Shown: positions 29,253-37,744 of the stretch, one piece after another | Numbering within the stretch: the first letter of the stretch is position 1 | Layout: each line of letters opens with the position of its first letter | Source of the DNA: a virus | Virus record (IMG/VR): IMGVR_UViG_3300017971_000200 | Location: 62,001-126,000 of that record | DNA length: 64,000 bases | Strand: one strand, 5' to 3' | Made by a program: the position numbers and the translations under genes | The notes under the pieces: model-generated | Seen by the model: only the letters and a program-made list of their open reading frames with translations | Database searches by the model: none | Told to the model about the DNA's origin: nothing

Positions 29253-29262
29253 TATATAAATA
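29253..29262 (-). promoter_or_regulatory. ATATTTATA promoter-like box
   Basis: CATATTTATA on the minus strand 21 bases before the ATG at 29236. Confidence 0.3.
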
Positions 29263-29279
29263 TGTATAGATATAAAAAA

Positions 29280-29957
29280 TCAAACAACACTGCAATTTTC
29301 TTTTATATATCTTTCTCTGGCTAAAACCATTCCTCTAAATTGATCCAATGTATCAACCATCATAAAAGGTATATCATTATTATCTCTACGATACCAACCA
29401 TTACCACGTTCCCGTTTAAACAGGACACCTACACTACCATTTTCACTGGCATGTATAGTTTCTACTGTTTGTGGTTTATCGTCCAACAAATAATTCGGAT
29501 GATACAACTCTTTTTGACTTGAGAAAATCAAATCTTCATACGTTATTTTATTTTCTTCTAACCATTCAATAGTACCCACTTTTGATTCCGGTGTATATTG
29601 ATGTGTTGATAAAACTATACGACAATTCGGCAGTTTTTCTTTCAAGATGTTGAAATGTTTATACCATTGTCCTGGCGTCACAAGCGCCGGAGCATGGCGA
29701 AACACATCATAAGTCAAATCACCACCAAAAAATAACTCAGTCATAAGTTTATCGACTTCCTCACCTTTTTCTTCCGGCCAGTATTCATCTTTGAACCACC
29801 AACCACGTATTTCACTCGGATGAACTTTATATTGTTCATATTGTGGATAACGTTCAAAGAATAATTTCTCTGAATAGCCATGAAAATCGCGCAATACGCC
29901 ATCTATATCGTGATGAATCGTAATAATTCTATTTGTAATAACTTCTATTTTTCCCAT
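29280..29957 (-). CDS. HAD-family 5'(3')-nucleotidase-like protein
   Basis: 225 residues. HHDIDGVLRDF (motif I), IVLSTHQ (motif II) and LLDDKPQTVE (motif IV) define a HAD phosphatase of the 5'-nucleotidase C type, often used by phages in nucleotide metabolism. Motif III lysine not certain. Confidence 0.78.
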   Translation of the reverse strand: MGKIEVITNRIITIHHDIDGVLRDFHGYSEKLFFERYPQYEQYKVHPSEIRGWWFKDEYWPEEKGEEVDKLMTELFFGGDLTYDVFRHAPALVTPGQWYKHFNILKEKLPNCRIVLSTHQYTPESKVGTIEWLEENKITYEDLIFSSQKELYHPNYLLDDKPQTVETIHASENGSVGVLFKRERGNGWYRRDNNDIPFMMVDTLDQFRGMVLARERYIKENCSVV

Positions 29958-29966
29958 AAGCCCCCT

Positions 29967-30203
29967 TTATACATACGTTTTATACATATCAAACAACTTC
30001 TCTAATGTTTCCTTTTCTATTTCCTTATCTTGATGTATCTTTCCTATTGTCGCCAGAATCGTCTGGGCTCGCCCAGAACGAGACTGGTTTAATGTCTTTT
30101 CATTTGGATCATAACCATTAGTCTCAAATGTCTTTACTAAATACTTCTTTAGTAATACATTTAACTTCTTTATCGTCTCGTCCTTTTTTGAATCAGGTAT
30201 CAT
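29967..30203 (-). CDS. Small helical protein with LYK-type C-terminal module
   Basis: ATG at 30203 chosen (an upstream TTG is possible). C-terminal IEKETLEKLFDMYKTYV resembles the end of several other proteins here (30206, 42394, 43664, 63645), suggesting a shared small module. Confidence 0.6.
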   Translation of the reverse strand: MIPDSKKDETIKKLNVLLKKYLVKTFETNGYDPNEKTLNQSRSGRAQTILATIGKIHQDKEIEKETLEKLFDMYKTYV

Positions 30204-30205
30204 TA

Positions 30206-30628
30206 TCAAGATACACCACCATTCTCTACAATGTCCTCTACAAACTTCTTAGCCTCAATCAATGACATCTTTTCACCACTTGTCGGTATTACATTTTCCC
30301 TGGCGTATTTTATCGCTTCCACTTTACCCATTGTATGATTAGCGTATATGTCTTTTATCATCCAATCAATAACCTGTTCATATGACATATCTTCACCATT
30401 GTTATCGGCTCGCCACTTTTTGATAGTTTGATTTTTACGCCAAATAAAATTCATCCGTTTTAACGTTTCCGGTGTTACTTCATTGTCTCGTTTAATTCTT
30501 GTTATAGTATCAGTAACTTCAATCCAATCTTCATGAAAAAGATTATCTGGATTATTATCATGAATTTCATCTAATAATTCAGCTAACTTTTGAAGTTTGT
30601 CCAAAACTCTTTGTTTCTTGTCTAACAT
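30206..30628 (-). CDS. Unknown protein, 140 aa, with LYK-type module
   Basis: N-terminal helices (LDKLQKLAELLDEIHD), then VTPETLKRMNFIWRKNQ, the shared module, then a helical C-terminus. Function unknown. Confidence 0.65.
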   Translation of the reverse strand: MLDKKQRVLDKLQKLAELLDEIHDNNPDNLFHEDWIEVTDTITRIKRDNEVTPETLKRMNFIWRKNQTIKKWRADNNGEDMSYEQVIDWMIKDIYANHTMGKVEAIKYARENVIPTSGEKMSLIEAKKFVEDIVENGGVS

Positions 30629-30931
30629 TTAGAAACCCTTTTTATCTAATCTCCGATCATAAAACTTTAATACTGTTTGATTGTCAACTTCCCAATGATC
30701 AACATATTGTTCTTGTAACTCAAAGATCATTGTTTTCGCCCCTTCCACATCACCATCTATTATACGAAACCAAATACGTCTGAGTTCCAAATATAAAATA
30801 TTACTGTTAGTATTCGCCATCCATTGACGTAAATCTCTTTCAAAACTAAATGTGTCGCCTTTATCAAGACAATCTAAATAATGTTCAAAAATCTCCGCTG
30901 CGGGTTTTGCATGTTTTCCTACATATCTCAT
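30629..30931 (-). CDS. Unknown helical protein, 100 aa
   Basis: All-helical, no motif. Four-base overlap with 30928 and two-base gap to 30206. Confidence 0.65.
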   Translation of the reverse strand: MRYVGKHAKPAAEIFEHYLDCLDKGDTFSFERDLRQWMANTNSNILYLELRRIWFRIIDGDVEGAKTMIFELQEQYVDHWEVDNQTVLKFYDRRLDKKGF

Positions 30932-31215
30932 TCGTCGCCCCTTTCTTCCGTTTTATTTGTATGTTCATCTAAAAATTGTTGTGATCTATTATGTGTAATT
31001 TCTCGTATGTCTATATCAGCAACTGCTTTTATTATCGCTATTACCGTAATACGAAAAGGTCGGCGTAGTGACCATTTAGTTTCTACACCGACCAAGTTGT
31101 AATCCCCAGCCTTCAAGTTAGCTATTATTTTACGATAATTAAAAATTGTACCATCAAAAGTAGTTTCGAACGTATAACTTTTTTGTATTAATTTTTGTGG
31201 TATTTCATTACGCAT
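30928..31215 (-). CDS. Unknown protein, 95 aa
   Basis: Beta-rich, basic centre (KWSLRRPFRITVIAI). Overlaps 31208 by eight bases. Confidence 0.65.
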   Translation of the reverse strand: MRNEIPQKLIQKSYTFETTFDGTIFNYRKIIANLKAGDYNLVGVETKWSLRRPFRITVIAIIKAVADIDIREITHNRSQQFLDEHTNKTEERGDE

Positions 31216-31561
31216 TCTTTTTCCTCAACCAACCTTCATAAATTTTAAATTCTTCACGATATGGAGCAACAATGTCGCCATTAGCAATCTTGGCTAATTG
31301 ACCAGCATACCGCAACATTTTTTTCTTGACGTGTTTGAACTGACCTTCTGAAACAAATCCATGTTCCAAAAACCACTTGGCGACTGAAGTCATAAAGTCA
31401 CCATCAAAACCACTAAACCCAACACCATTAGCATATTTGGTGTATTCAGCACTTTGTTCATCAGCAGTTTGAAGTTCATAAATACGTATCAAACCCTTGA
31501 TAACTGCTACGTCATTAGTCTCAAGTAAATTCTTGATTTCGTCTTTAGTCCACTTTTTCAT
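31208..31561 (-). CDS. Conserved phage protein of unknown function, 117 aa
   Basis: The run LQTADEQSAEYTKYANGVGF and KKMLRYAGQLAKIANG resembles a small family I recall from many phages, without assigned function. RBS TAGGAG upstream and promoter at 31601. Confidence 0.7.
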   Translation of the reverse strand: MKKWTKDEIKNLLETNDVAVIKGLIRIYELQTADEQSAEYTKYANGVGFSGFDGDFMTSVAKWFLEHGFVSEGQFKHVKKKMLRYAGQLAKIANGDIVAPYREEFKIYEGWLRKKNA

Positions 31562-31600
31562 TATATACTCCTATTAGTTGTTATCTCAATTAACTACTAT

Positions 31601-31629
31601 AATATACAACATTTCGGAGTATTTGTCAA
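31601..31629 (-). promoter_or_regulatory. Promoter for 31561 operon
   Basis: TTGACA-17-TATATT on the minus strand. Its TCAGAAAACAGTTGA forms the codons S-E-N-S-stop of the upstream gene at 31626. Confidence 0.87.
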
Positions 31630-32174
31630 CTGTTTTCTGATTTATTTTTTACTAATTCGTTAGCGAACTTTCTAACTGACTCCCAATACAATAAATAGTC
31701 TGTTCTTCGTCTTTCTCTTATAGGATTTCGCCATCTTTCGTCAGGTCTATTATCTTGTCTCAACCAATGATAAATATCAGCCCACTCGGTTTCTGCATCA
31801 AATCCGGCTTTATCGTCCAAGTAAACATCAAAATATGGTTTATTTGTATAGTCACCATAATCGCCTTCACCTATCTCAGGATTATCATTTACATATTCAA
31901 ACTCTATATTATGTAACGACAACAAATTAATATAGTGTCTTATTTGATCTTTATGTGAACAAGTATAAAGAATCGTCCTTATATCTGGGCGAGCCGTAAG
32001 TAATTGTAATGACGGTTTCGCCCATTCGTAAAAATCTAACTTGTTTACTAACTTTTCCTTGTGATTCGGACGTATGATCACACCATGCATGTCGATTAAC
32101 CAATAGGTTTCATACCATTGTTGTCTCATTTGTTTATCATATTGACGATGTATAACGTCTATAATTGCTCCCAT
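31626..32174 (-). CDS. HAD-like protein at the end of the NAD operon
   Basis: 182 residues. YWLIDMHGVIIRP looks like HAD motif I (Asp-x-His), followed by TILYTCSHKDQ and VYLDDKAGFD (motif IV). Start overlaps the pncA stop by one base, so it could be a nucleotidase acting on a pathway intermediate. Ends SENS inside the promoter. Confidence 0.65.
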   Translation of the reverse strand: MGAIIDVIHRQYDKQMRQQWYETYWLIDMHGVIIRPNHKEKLVNKLDFYEWAKPSLQLLTARPDIRTILYTCSHKDQIRHYINLLSLHNIEFEYVNDNPEIGEGDYGDYTNKPYFDVYLDDKAGFDAETEWADIYHWLRQDNRPDERWRNPIRERRRTDYLLYWESVRKFANELVKNKSENS

Positions 32175-32794
32175 TAATATCTTTCCTCAATAACATTTGA
32201 AACAATCAACTCAACATCATTTTCCTGCATTTCTATCAAAGCATCATCCGCTCCATCAAGACCCGCAACACCATCAACAACAACATAAGTTATAAATCCC
32301 AAACTTTCAGCATCAAGAGCTGTAAACTTTACACAATAGTCTGTCGCCAAACCAACAATATAAACTTCGTCAATCGCTTGATCATCTAAAATGTCACATA
32401 AATCTGTTTCAAACAATTTACCATTGTCAAAAAATCCACTGTAAGAATCTACTTCGGGATTCGTTCCTTTTACAACATATTCATTAATCCATTCTAAATG
32501 TAAATCCTTATGTAATTCAGCACCGTTTGTTCCTTGAACACAGTGATCCGGCCACAAAACTTGTTCTACACCATTTAAATTAATAACATCAAACAACATA
32601 CTGCCTTCATGACTTGACGCAAATGACTTATGACCCTCAGGATGCCAATCTTTCGTGGCGACAATTAAATCCCAATCAACGTTTGCGGTAAGTTTATTTA
32701 CAACAGGAATGATTTTTCCGGCGTTCGGTACTTCCAATGATCCGCCTTCCATAAAATCATTTTGAATGTCTACTAAAATCAAAGCTTTTCTCAT
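32174..32794 (-). CDS. pncA: Nicotinamidase
   Basis: 206 residues, isochorismatase-fold. ILVDIQNDFMEGGSL holds the catalytic Asp, DWHPEGHKSF the metal His, VKGTN the Lys, and LATDYCVKFTALDA the nucleophile Cys. Converts nicotinamide to nicotinic acid, first step of Preiss-Handler salvage. Three bases after nadE. Confidence 0.92.
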   Translation of the reverse strand: MRKALILVDIQNDFMEGGSLEVPNAGKIIPVVNKLTANVDWDLIVATKDWHPEGHKSFASSHEGSMLFDVINLNGVEQVLWPDHCVQGTNGAELHKDLHLEWINEYVVKGTNPEVDSYSGFFDNGKLFETDLCDILDDQAIDEVYIVGLATDYCVKFTALDAESLGFITYVVVDGVAGLDGADDALIEMQENDVELIVSNVIEERY

Positions 32795-32797
32795 ATC

Positions 32798-33544
32798 TTA
32801 CCTCCTGTATATCGGTGGATATTTAGTTTTATGTTCATTTATCCTAATCATTTTCTTTACTTTTTCAATCTTATCGGCATGATCAATAGGATATTCTTTA
32901 CCGGTTTCAAGATAATATAGAATAGAATCTAATACATCATAACTCATTCCAATATCTTTTTCATCAGTCTGCCCTTCCCAAAGAGCAGCAGTAGGCGTTC
33001 TCTCAACCAAATCGTCGGGAATACCTAAGTTTCTCGCCATCCCTTTTACTTCCCACTTGTAATATTCTGCTATCGGAAGCACATCAACTCCACCATCACC
33101 GTATTTAGTAAAATATCCAATCATATCTTCACTCTTATTTCCGGTTCCGGCGACCAACATATTATTTTTTCCAGCGACAGCATAAAGGAAAGTCATTCTC
33201 AATCTTGCTCTTATATTCGCTTGTTCTAACCTACCCAACAAAATCGGAGCTTCCTCGACCATCGCGTTATATGTTTCTCTCATATCATAAAAGACAGTTT
33301 CAATACCAAGAAGTTTAGCAACTCTATCAGCGTCAAGTTCATCTTGTTCACCAGAATAAATCGGCATAATAACACCAATAACATTTTCTTTACCAACGGC
33401 TTTTACCGCGAGAGCGGCGACAAGAGTAGAATCAATACCACCACTCAAACCAACGACATAACCATTAGTTCCAGAAATAGTATTATAATTCTCTAACCAA
33501 CTTGCAATGTCTTTTATTTCCGGTTCAAAATTAAGATTACTCAT
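32798..33544 (-). CDS. nadE: NH3-dependent NAD+ synthetase
   Basis: 248 residues. VVGLSGGIDSTLVAALA is the PP-loop, AGTGNKSEDMIGYFTKYGDG binds the deamido-NAD, and PTAALWEGQTDE follows. No glutaminase domain, so ammonia is the donor. Final step, nicotinate adenine dinucleotide to NAD+. First gene of its unit behind the promoter at 33573. Confidence 0.93.
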   Translation of the reverse strand: MSNLNFEPEIKDIASWLENYNTISGTNGYVVGLSGGIDSTLVAALAVKAVGKENVIGVIMPIYSGEQDELDADRVAKLLGIETVFYDMRETYNAMVEEAPILLGRLEQANIRARLRMTFLYAVAGKNNMLVAGTGNKSEDMIGYFTKYGDGGVDVLPIAEYYKWEVKGMARNLGIPDDLVERTPTAALWEGQTDEKDIGMSYDVLDSILYYLETGKEYPIDHADKIEKVKKMIRINEHKTKYPPIYRR

Positions 33545-33572
33545 TTATATACCTTTCTTTATGTACTTTCTT

Positions 33573-33601
33573 AATATACAAAATTAAGTTCACTTTGTCA
33601 A
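33573..33601 (-). promoter_or_regulatory. Promoter for nadE-pncA-HAD
   Basis: TTGACA-17-TATATT on the minus strand. Overlaps the last codons (ENS-stop) of pncB. Confidence 0.87.
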
Positions 33602-34776
33602 CTGTTTTCTATAATTCTTTTCGCTAAATCTATCATTTCAGGATCACCGGTGTGTTTTCCCTCAACATCACTCAACTTGATTGTCGGTATCCATTTTTTA
33701 CCTTGTGGTTTAGCAGAAACCATCTTGATAACAATATTCAATGGAGTAACATCAGGAATATCATTAGAAAGATTAGTTCCCATTCCATATGAAATTTTAA
33801 TTCTACCATGTCCAAAATGACTATTTATTCTTTCAATTTCCTTTGGATTCAACCCATCGGAGAATACAATCGTTTTAGTTCTTGGATCAATACCAAGTTT
33901 CTTGTAATGTTCAATAGCTCTTTTTCCAAACTCAATAGGATCACCAGAATCGTGTCTAACACCATCAAATAATTTAGCATACATTGTGTCAAACGATCCA
34001 AAAAAATTCTTTGTGGTGAAAGTGTCCGTGAGTGCTATACCCAACTCTCCATTATAAACATCGACCCAACGACCAAGAGCAACAGCGTTTGCTTGATGAA
34101 AACCATATTTCGCAGCGTGAAACATAAACCATTCATGAGCTTGTGTTCCAATAGGTTTTATTCCATACTTACGAGCTAAGTGGACATTACTTGTACCAAC
34201 AAAATGATTTGATTTACTAAATGTTCTAACCATTCTACTTTGACTCTTGTAAGAATGTCGCCGTCTTGTTCCAAAATCGGCTAAACTTATAGTAGGTACT
34301 AAATCAAATAAGAAATCTCTTTTTGATTCATTATGATTTTCTATATCTCCCCAATGTACATTACCAATACCTTTACCGGTATGAATGAAATAAAGTTCTG
34401 AAATCAAAGCCATAAGCGGAACTTCCCATAAGATTGTTCTATACCATAATCCCTCAATCTCTACTGAAAGTTCACCATCATTCCAAAAAATCTTTATTTC
34501 ATCAGCGTTATAGCGATAACCTTTCAGGAAATCTATATAAACAGGATCAAAGAAATAAAGGTTTTCTCTCAAATAATCTTCCTCACCATCGGTAAGAAAA
34601 AGTTTTTCCATATCCCAAACCATGTCGCCCAAATCCTTAGCAACTGCTTCAGGAATGTAAGTTTTCCCACGATTGAAAAACTTATACTTTACTTCGGCAC
34701 GCGGGTACAACTTCGTAACTGCGTTCTGCATTGTAAACTTATATAAATCATTGTCTAAAATAGATTTGATTAACAT
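33598..34776 (-). CDS. pncB: Nicotinate phosphoribosyltransferase
   Basis: 392 residues, close to the length and motif order of bacterial PncB: LDNDLYKFTMQNAV, LWEVPLMALISEL, LADFGTRRRHS, GTSNVHLARK, GTQAHEWFM, GIALTDTFTT, RHDSGDPIEFG, VFSDGLN and ISYGMGTNL. It makes nicotinate mononucleotide from nicotinate and PRPP. It is not the NadV/NAMPT type usually found in phages. Confidence 0.93.
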   Translation of the reverse strand: MLIKSILDNDLYKFTMQNAVTKLYPRAEVKYKFFNRGKTYIPEAVAKDLGDMVWDMEKLFLTDGEEDYLRENLYFFDPVYIDFLKGYRYNADEIKIFWNDGELSVEIEGLWYRTILWEVPLMALISELYFIHTGKGIGNVHWGDIENHNESKRDFLFDLVPTISLADFGTRRRHSYKSQSRMVRTFSKSNHFVGTSNVHLARKYGIKPIGTQAHEWFMFHAAKYGFHQANAVALGRWVDVYNGELGIALTDTFTTKNFFGSFDTMYAKLFDGVRHDSGDPIEFGKRAIEHYKKLGIDPRTKTIVFSDGLNPKEIERINSHFGHGRIKISYGMGTNLSNDIPDVTPLNIVIKMVSAKPQGKKWIPTIKLSDVEGKHTGDPEMIDLAKRIIENS

Positions 34777-34785
34777 TATAACCTC

Positions 34786-35658
34786 TTAAAATATTAGTGA
34801 ACCTTTATCATCCCATTTGGTATAAATCTTACCATCTTCTCGGATGATCATATATTTCAAAACATTTTTCATTTCTTTACTCATACAATCATCGTCCACC
34901 ACCGTAGAAATTCCCTCAACCGAATACTTCATAGCTCCAAAGGGTAATCTTTCCAACTCGTGACCATGATATTTAATATAATTAATAATCGTTTTCAACG
35001 TTTCCTTTTTAGCAGCATTTTCCACAATCCATTTGTCTTGTTTTGTATCTTCATCACTTGTATACAACTTTCTAAAAGTAACTTGATCAACTTCCATTTC
35101 AATTAATCTATTGAAGATTCTTTTTACATAAACATCGTCATATATATCAGTAAGATTGATAGACAACCTTACATTAAAATTCATTTTCTTTAAATTATCA
35201 ACAACATAACTAATATCAACTTGTCGATCTATAGGCATAACCATTATATCAGCATTATTGTTAGAATCAAAAATATCTACTACACTCAAACTAATAGTGG
35301 AAATATCCTCAAACCAATCGGCATAAAGTTCAATTACTTCCAACAAACCAACACTACTTGCAATACCACTTGTTTGTAACTCAATCCACTTAAAAGGGCT
35401 ACTCAAATTACGATTTATACTAAGAATATCAACTACCGCATCCATATTATCAAGAGGCTCACCGGTTGAAGTCAACATTAAAGTGTTAGTTCCATTATCC
35501 CTTGCAAACTCCATACGTTTCTTTACGTTTCTCAAATATTGAAGTCTGTCCTCGGATTTTTTAAACTTTCTATTCTCTTTGTTCATGTGAGAAACACAAA
35601 AAGGACATCTATTAGGACATTTAGCTGGGATAACGATTGATAAACTTTGTACTTCCAC
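34786..35658 (-). CDS. Radical SAM protein of unknown role in the NAD cluster
   Basis: 290 residues, GTG start. CPNRCPFC (Cys14, Cys18, Cys21) binds the 4Fe-4S cluster, and TSTGEPL is the GGEP-like SAM motif. Lacks the extra C-terminal Cys set of SPASM proteins. Not viperin by motif. Nine bases upstream of pncB, so it may modify a pyridine or its precursor, or a peptide; unknown. Confidence 0.85.
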   Translation of the reverse strand: MEVQSLSIVIPAKCPNRCPFCVSHMNKENRKFKKSEDRLQYLRNVKKRMEFARDNGTNTLMLTSTGEPLDNMDAVVDILSINRNLSSPFKWIELQTSGIASSVGLLEVIELYADWFEDISTISLSVVDIFDSNNNADIMVMPIDRQVDISYVVDNLKKMNFNVRLSINLTDIYDDVYVKRIFNRLIEMEVDQVTFRKLYTSDEDTKQDKWIVENAAKKETLKTIINYIKYHGHELERLPFGAMKYSVEGISTVVDDDCMSKEMKNVLKYMIIREDGKIYTKWDDKGSLIF

Positions 35659-35688
35659 TCTATAACCTTTCTCTTTTTAAACTACCTA

Positions 35689-35717
35689 AATATACGAAAT
35701 AAATGTGGATTTGTCAA
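35689..35717 (-). promoter_or_regulatory. Promoter for radical SAM-pncB
   Basis: TTGACA-17-TATATT on the minus strand; doubles as the SENS-stop end of nadD. Confidence 0.87.
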
Positions 35718-36358
35718 CTGTTTTCTGATCTTTTTTCATATAATTTATGTTCTCTAATGTAGTTTAAAACCTTACGGGGCAAGTATCTTCCTGCAACGGT
35801 AACTCCACTTTTCAACCAATTACGTACCAATGTTGCTGATAAACTATTCCGTTTTACATCAATTACGATAATCTTATTAATGTTTTTTGATAGAATAGGA
35901 TTAGAACTAATAATTTTTGCAATATCATCTGTACCTCTACCAATAACTACAAGGCTCGCCATTTCAAAAATCTTTTCTGGTTGTTTCCAATTATGAAATT
36001 CTTTTAGATTATCACTCCCCATAACGAAGAACAACTCACTTTCTCTAAACATATTTTTATATCGGCGTAACAGCTCATATGTATACATTTTTCCAAATGA
36101 AAGAGCATCTACTCCACCAACACTATAAATACATCCATCAATCGGAGCACTATCATCGAAAATTTCCTGAATCATATTGATTCTATGTTCGACATCTTCT
36201 AAACCATTTTTGTCATATTCATTATTTGTTGGCTCAAACATTAACCAACTTAGACTTAATTTTTTCGCCACTAATTCAGCAATCTGAACGTGCGCAGTTG
36301 TTATCGGATTGAATGATCCGCCATAAATACCAACTTTACCCGTCAATCTCTGTGTCAT
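35714..36358 (-). CDS. nadD: Nicotinate-nucleotide adenylyltransferase
   Basis: 214 residues. GIYGGSFNPITTAHVQIAE carries the nucleotidyltransferase GSFNPxxxxH motif, FFVMGSDNLKEFHNWKQPEKI and SLSATLVRNWLKSG (the xxTxxR ATP motif) complete it. Makes deamido-NAD from nicotinate mononucleotide. Its start overlaps the upstream gene by 23 bases. Confidence 0.92.
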   Translation of the reverse strand: MTQRLTGKVGIYGGSFNPITTAHVQIAELVAKKLSLSWLMFEPTNNEYDKNGLEDVEHRINMIQEIFDDSAPIDGCIYSVGGVDALSFGKMYTYELLRRYKNMFRESELFFVMGSDNLKEFHNWKQPEKIFEMASLVVIGRGTDDIAKIISSNPILSKNINKIIVIDVKRNSLSATLVRNWLKSGVTVAGRYLPRKVLNYIREHKLYEKRSENS

Positions 36359-36713
36359 CTGGTAACTCCACTTCTATTAAATCCAATATAAAATACCATG
36401 ATTCATTCCTATCTTCTTCTGATACTTGAGCCAACAACTTACCTGCTTCTTCTGGCGAAATCCTAAACGTTACTCGATTTCCATGATTATATAAAAAAGG
36501 AATAAGTTCAGATACATCAGCATCCATCGCTATAAACTCAAGTAACAATGAATACAAATCTAAATCCCATACACATTGACCCAACTCTTTGGCTTGTTCT
36601 TGAACAAATTCAACAAACTTGTCCTCGTCTATACATGAATCATATACCCATGAATCAAGTTCATTAACATCTTCAATCGACAAACCTAACAATTTTTCCA
36701 TCCATTTATCCAT
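36336..36713 (-). CDS. Acidic helical protein, 125 aa
   Basis: Strongly acidic, all-helical. Co-translated with nadD (23-base overlap). May be a partner of the NAD enzymes, but nothing recognisable. Confidence 0.65.
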   Translation of the reverse strand: MDKWMEKLLGLSIEDVNELDSWVYDSCIDEDKFVEFVQEQAKELGQCVWDLDLYSLLLEFIAMDADVSELIPFLYNHGNRVTFRISPEEAGKLLAQVSEEDRNESWYFILDLIEVELPDDTEIDG

Positions 36714-36767
36714 AATATATCTCCCACGTTATATTATATTAAACGAACTAAAAACATAAAAGTTCAT

Positions 36768-36780
36768 TCATATATAAATA
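36768..36780 (-). promoter_or_regulatory. ATATTTATA promoter-like box
   Basis: Minus-strand ATATTTATA about 60 bases upstream of the nadD-operon start at 36713; a GAAC/GTTC hairpin lies between. No TTGACA. Confidence 0.3.
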
Positions 36781-37023
36781 TTATGGTAATTCACATCCCA
36801 CTTCTGTAATCTCAGTTTGTAACCCTAAATACTCAAGTTTGTCTTTCATTTCAATAGCTTTTTCTTTGTCAATGTTCTCTACTATCGGACAAGAACCATT
36901 TACGTGAGTGATTAAAGTAAATGATTGAGCTTCGTCAAGTTCCAAACCGCATACTTCCATCAGTGCCATCTGCACATCCGAGTGATGATTTACATCGTCA
37001 TTGATTAGGTGTAAACTATACAT
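36781..37023 (-). CDS. ClpS-like protease adaptor
   Basis: 80 residues matching the ClpS core: YSLHLINDDVNHHSDVQ (the NDD of the N-degron pocket), then QSFTLITHVNGSCPIVENI in place of the usual HxxGxxxxG segment and the final strand LGLQTEIT. ClpS delivers N-end-rule substrates to ClpAP. A phage copy could redirect or block host ClpS. Short N-terminal extension, so may be an inhibitor. Confidence 0.78.
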   Translation of the reverse strand: MYSLHLINDDVNHHSDVQMALMEVCGLELDEAQSFTLITHVNGSCPIVENIDKEKAIEMKDKLEYLGLQTEITEVGCELP

Positions 37024-37180
37024 CTTTCTTACCTTTCTTTTCGTTCTCTATTATATCCATTATTCGCCGTGTGGCTACATCGGTTATTCGTTTCTTAGCC
37101 ATTTTTGAGTGACCGTCCATTACCTGTTGAACGGTCACTATGACTTCATGAATTTTGTTTTCTAAATCTTTGTTAGACAT
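37016..37180 (-). CDS. Small helical protein, 54 aa
   Basis: MSNKDLENKIHEVIVTVQQV onward; ends overlapping the ClpS-like start by eight bases. Basic Lys-rich C-terminus. Unknown. Confidence 0.6.
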   Translation of the reverse strand: MSNKDLENKIHEVIVTVQQVMDGHSKMAKKRITDVATRRIMDIIENEKKGKKDV

Positions 37181-37487
37181 TTCTATCCAAAATTTGAAAT
37201 TCTAAAGGTTTCCAACCTTTTGCTTTACGAATCTTATTGAAGTTTTTTACGTAGGCACGAGTTTCATCAAGCTCCATCGGAATGATTCTTACTTTGAGAC
37301 CTGTCTTTTCATCCAAGTTCATACGTTCAGCAAAAACTGTTGAATCAACGCCAGTAATCAAAGAATCTCCACGATTCTTTTTCAAGTATGTTCCATTCGG
37401 CATACATACAATCATATCATAATCATCATTAATTACTTTGACACGAAATTCAAAGTGTCCTCTAATATCCATTTTTCTAAACTTCAT
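37173..37487 (-). CDS. Unknown protein, 104 aa
   Basis: Beta-rich with basic C-terminus (NFNKIRKAKGWKPLEF). Overlaps neighbours. No family. Confidence 0.65.
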   Translation of the reverse strand: MKFRKMDIRGHFEFRVKVINDDYDMIVCMPNGTYLKKNRGDSLITGVDSTVFAERMNLDEKTGLKVRIIPMELDETRAYVKNFNKIRKAKGWKPLEFQILDRNV

Positions 37488-37744
37488 ACACGTTCCTTTC
37501 TTTGTTTTTCTTTATATGAAATGATCCAATTAGGCTGTGTTGCTAACCATTCATCTTCGTCGGGAATATCCCATTCAATGTTACCACAATCGTAACATCT
37601 TACACCATAAGCGCCACTGGCCTGTTCGCACAAGGCGTTCCAGGCTCGATTCCAAGACCCACGATCAAGAAATAATGATCCACATTTTTCACAAGTAGGT
37701 ATTTTAAAGAAGTGACAAAACGATTTAAAAAATGCTTTAATCAT
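37484..37744 (-). CDS. Zinc-ribbon protein, 86 aa
   Basis: CEKCG and CYDCGN, about 30 residues apart, form a clear four-Cys ribbon; the rest is aromatic-rich. May bind nucleic acid or be structural. Confidence 0.7.
   Translation of the reverse strand: MIKAFFKSFCHFFKIPTCEKCGSLFLDRGSWNRAWNALCEQASGAYGVRCYDCGNIEWDIPDEDEWLATQPNWIISYKEKQRKERV

Noticed and set aside
33598-34776. NadV/NAMPT nicotinamide phosphoribosyltransferase
   Set aside because: Length and motif order fit nicotinate-using PncB, and a nicotinamidase gene is present in the same cluster.
34786-35658. Viperin-type antiviral radical SAM
   Set aside because: The Cys motif and surrounding residues differ from viperins and the context is NAD synthesis.
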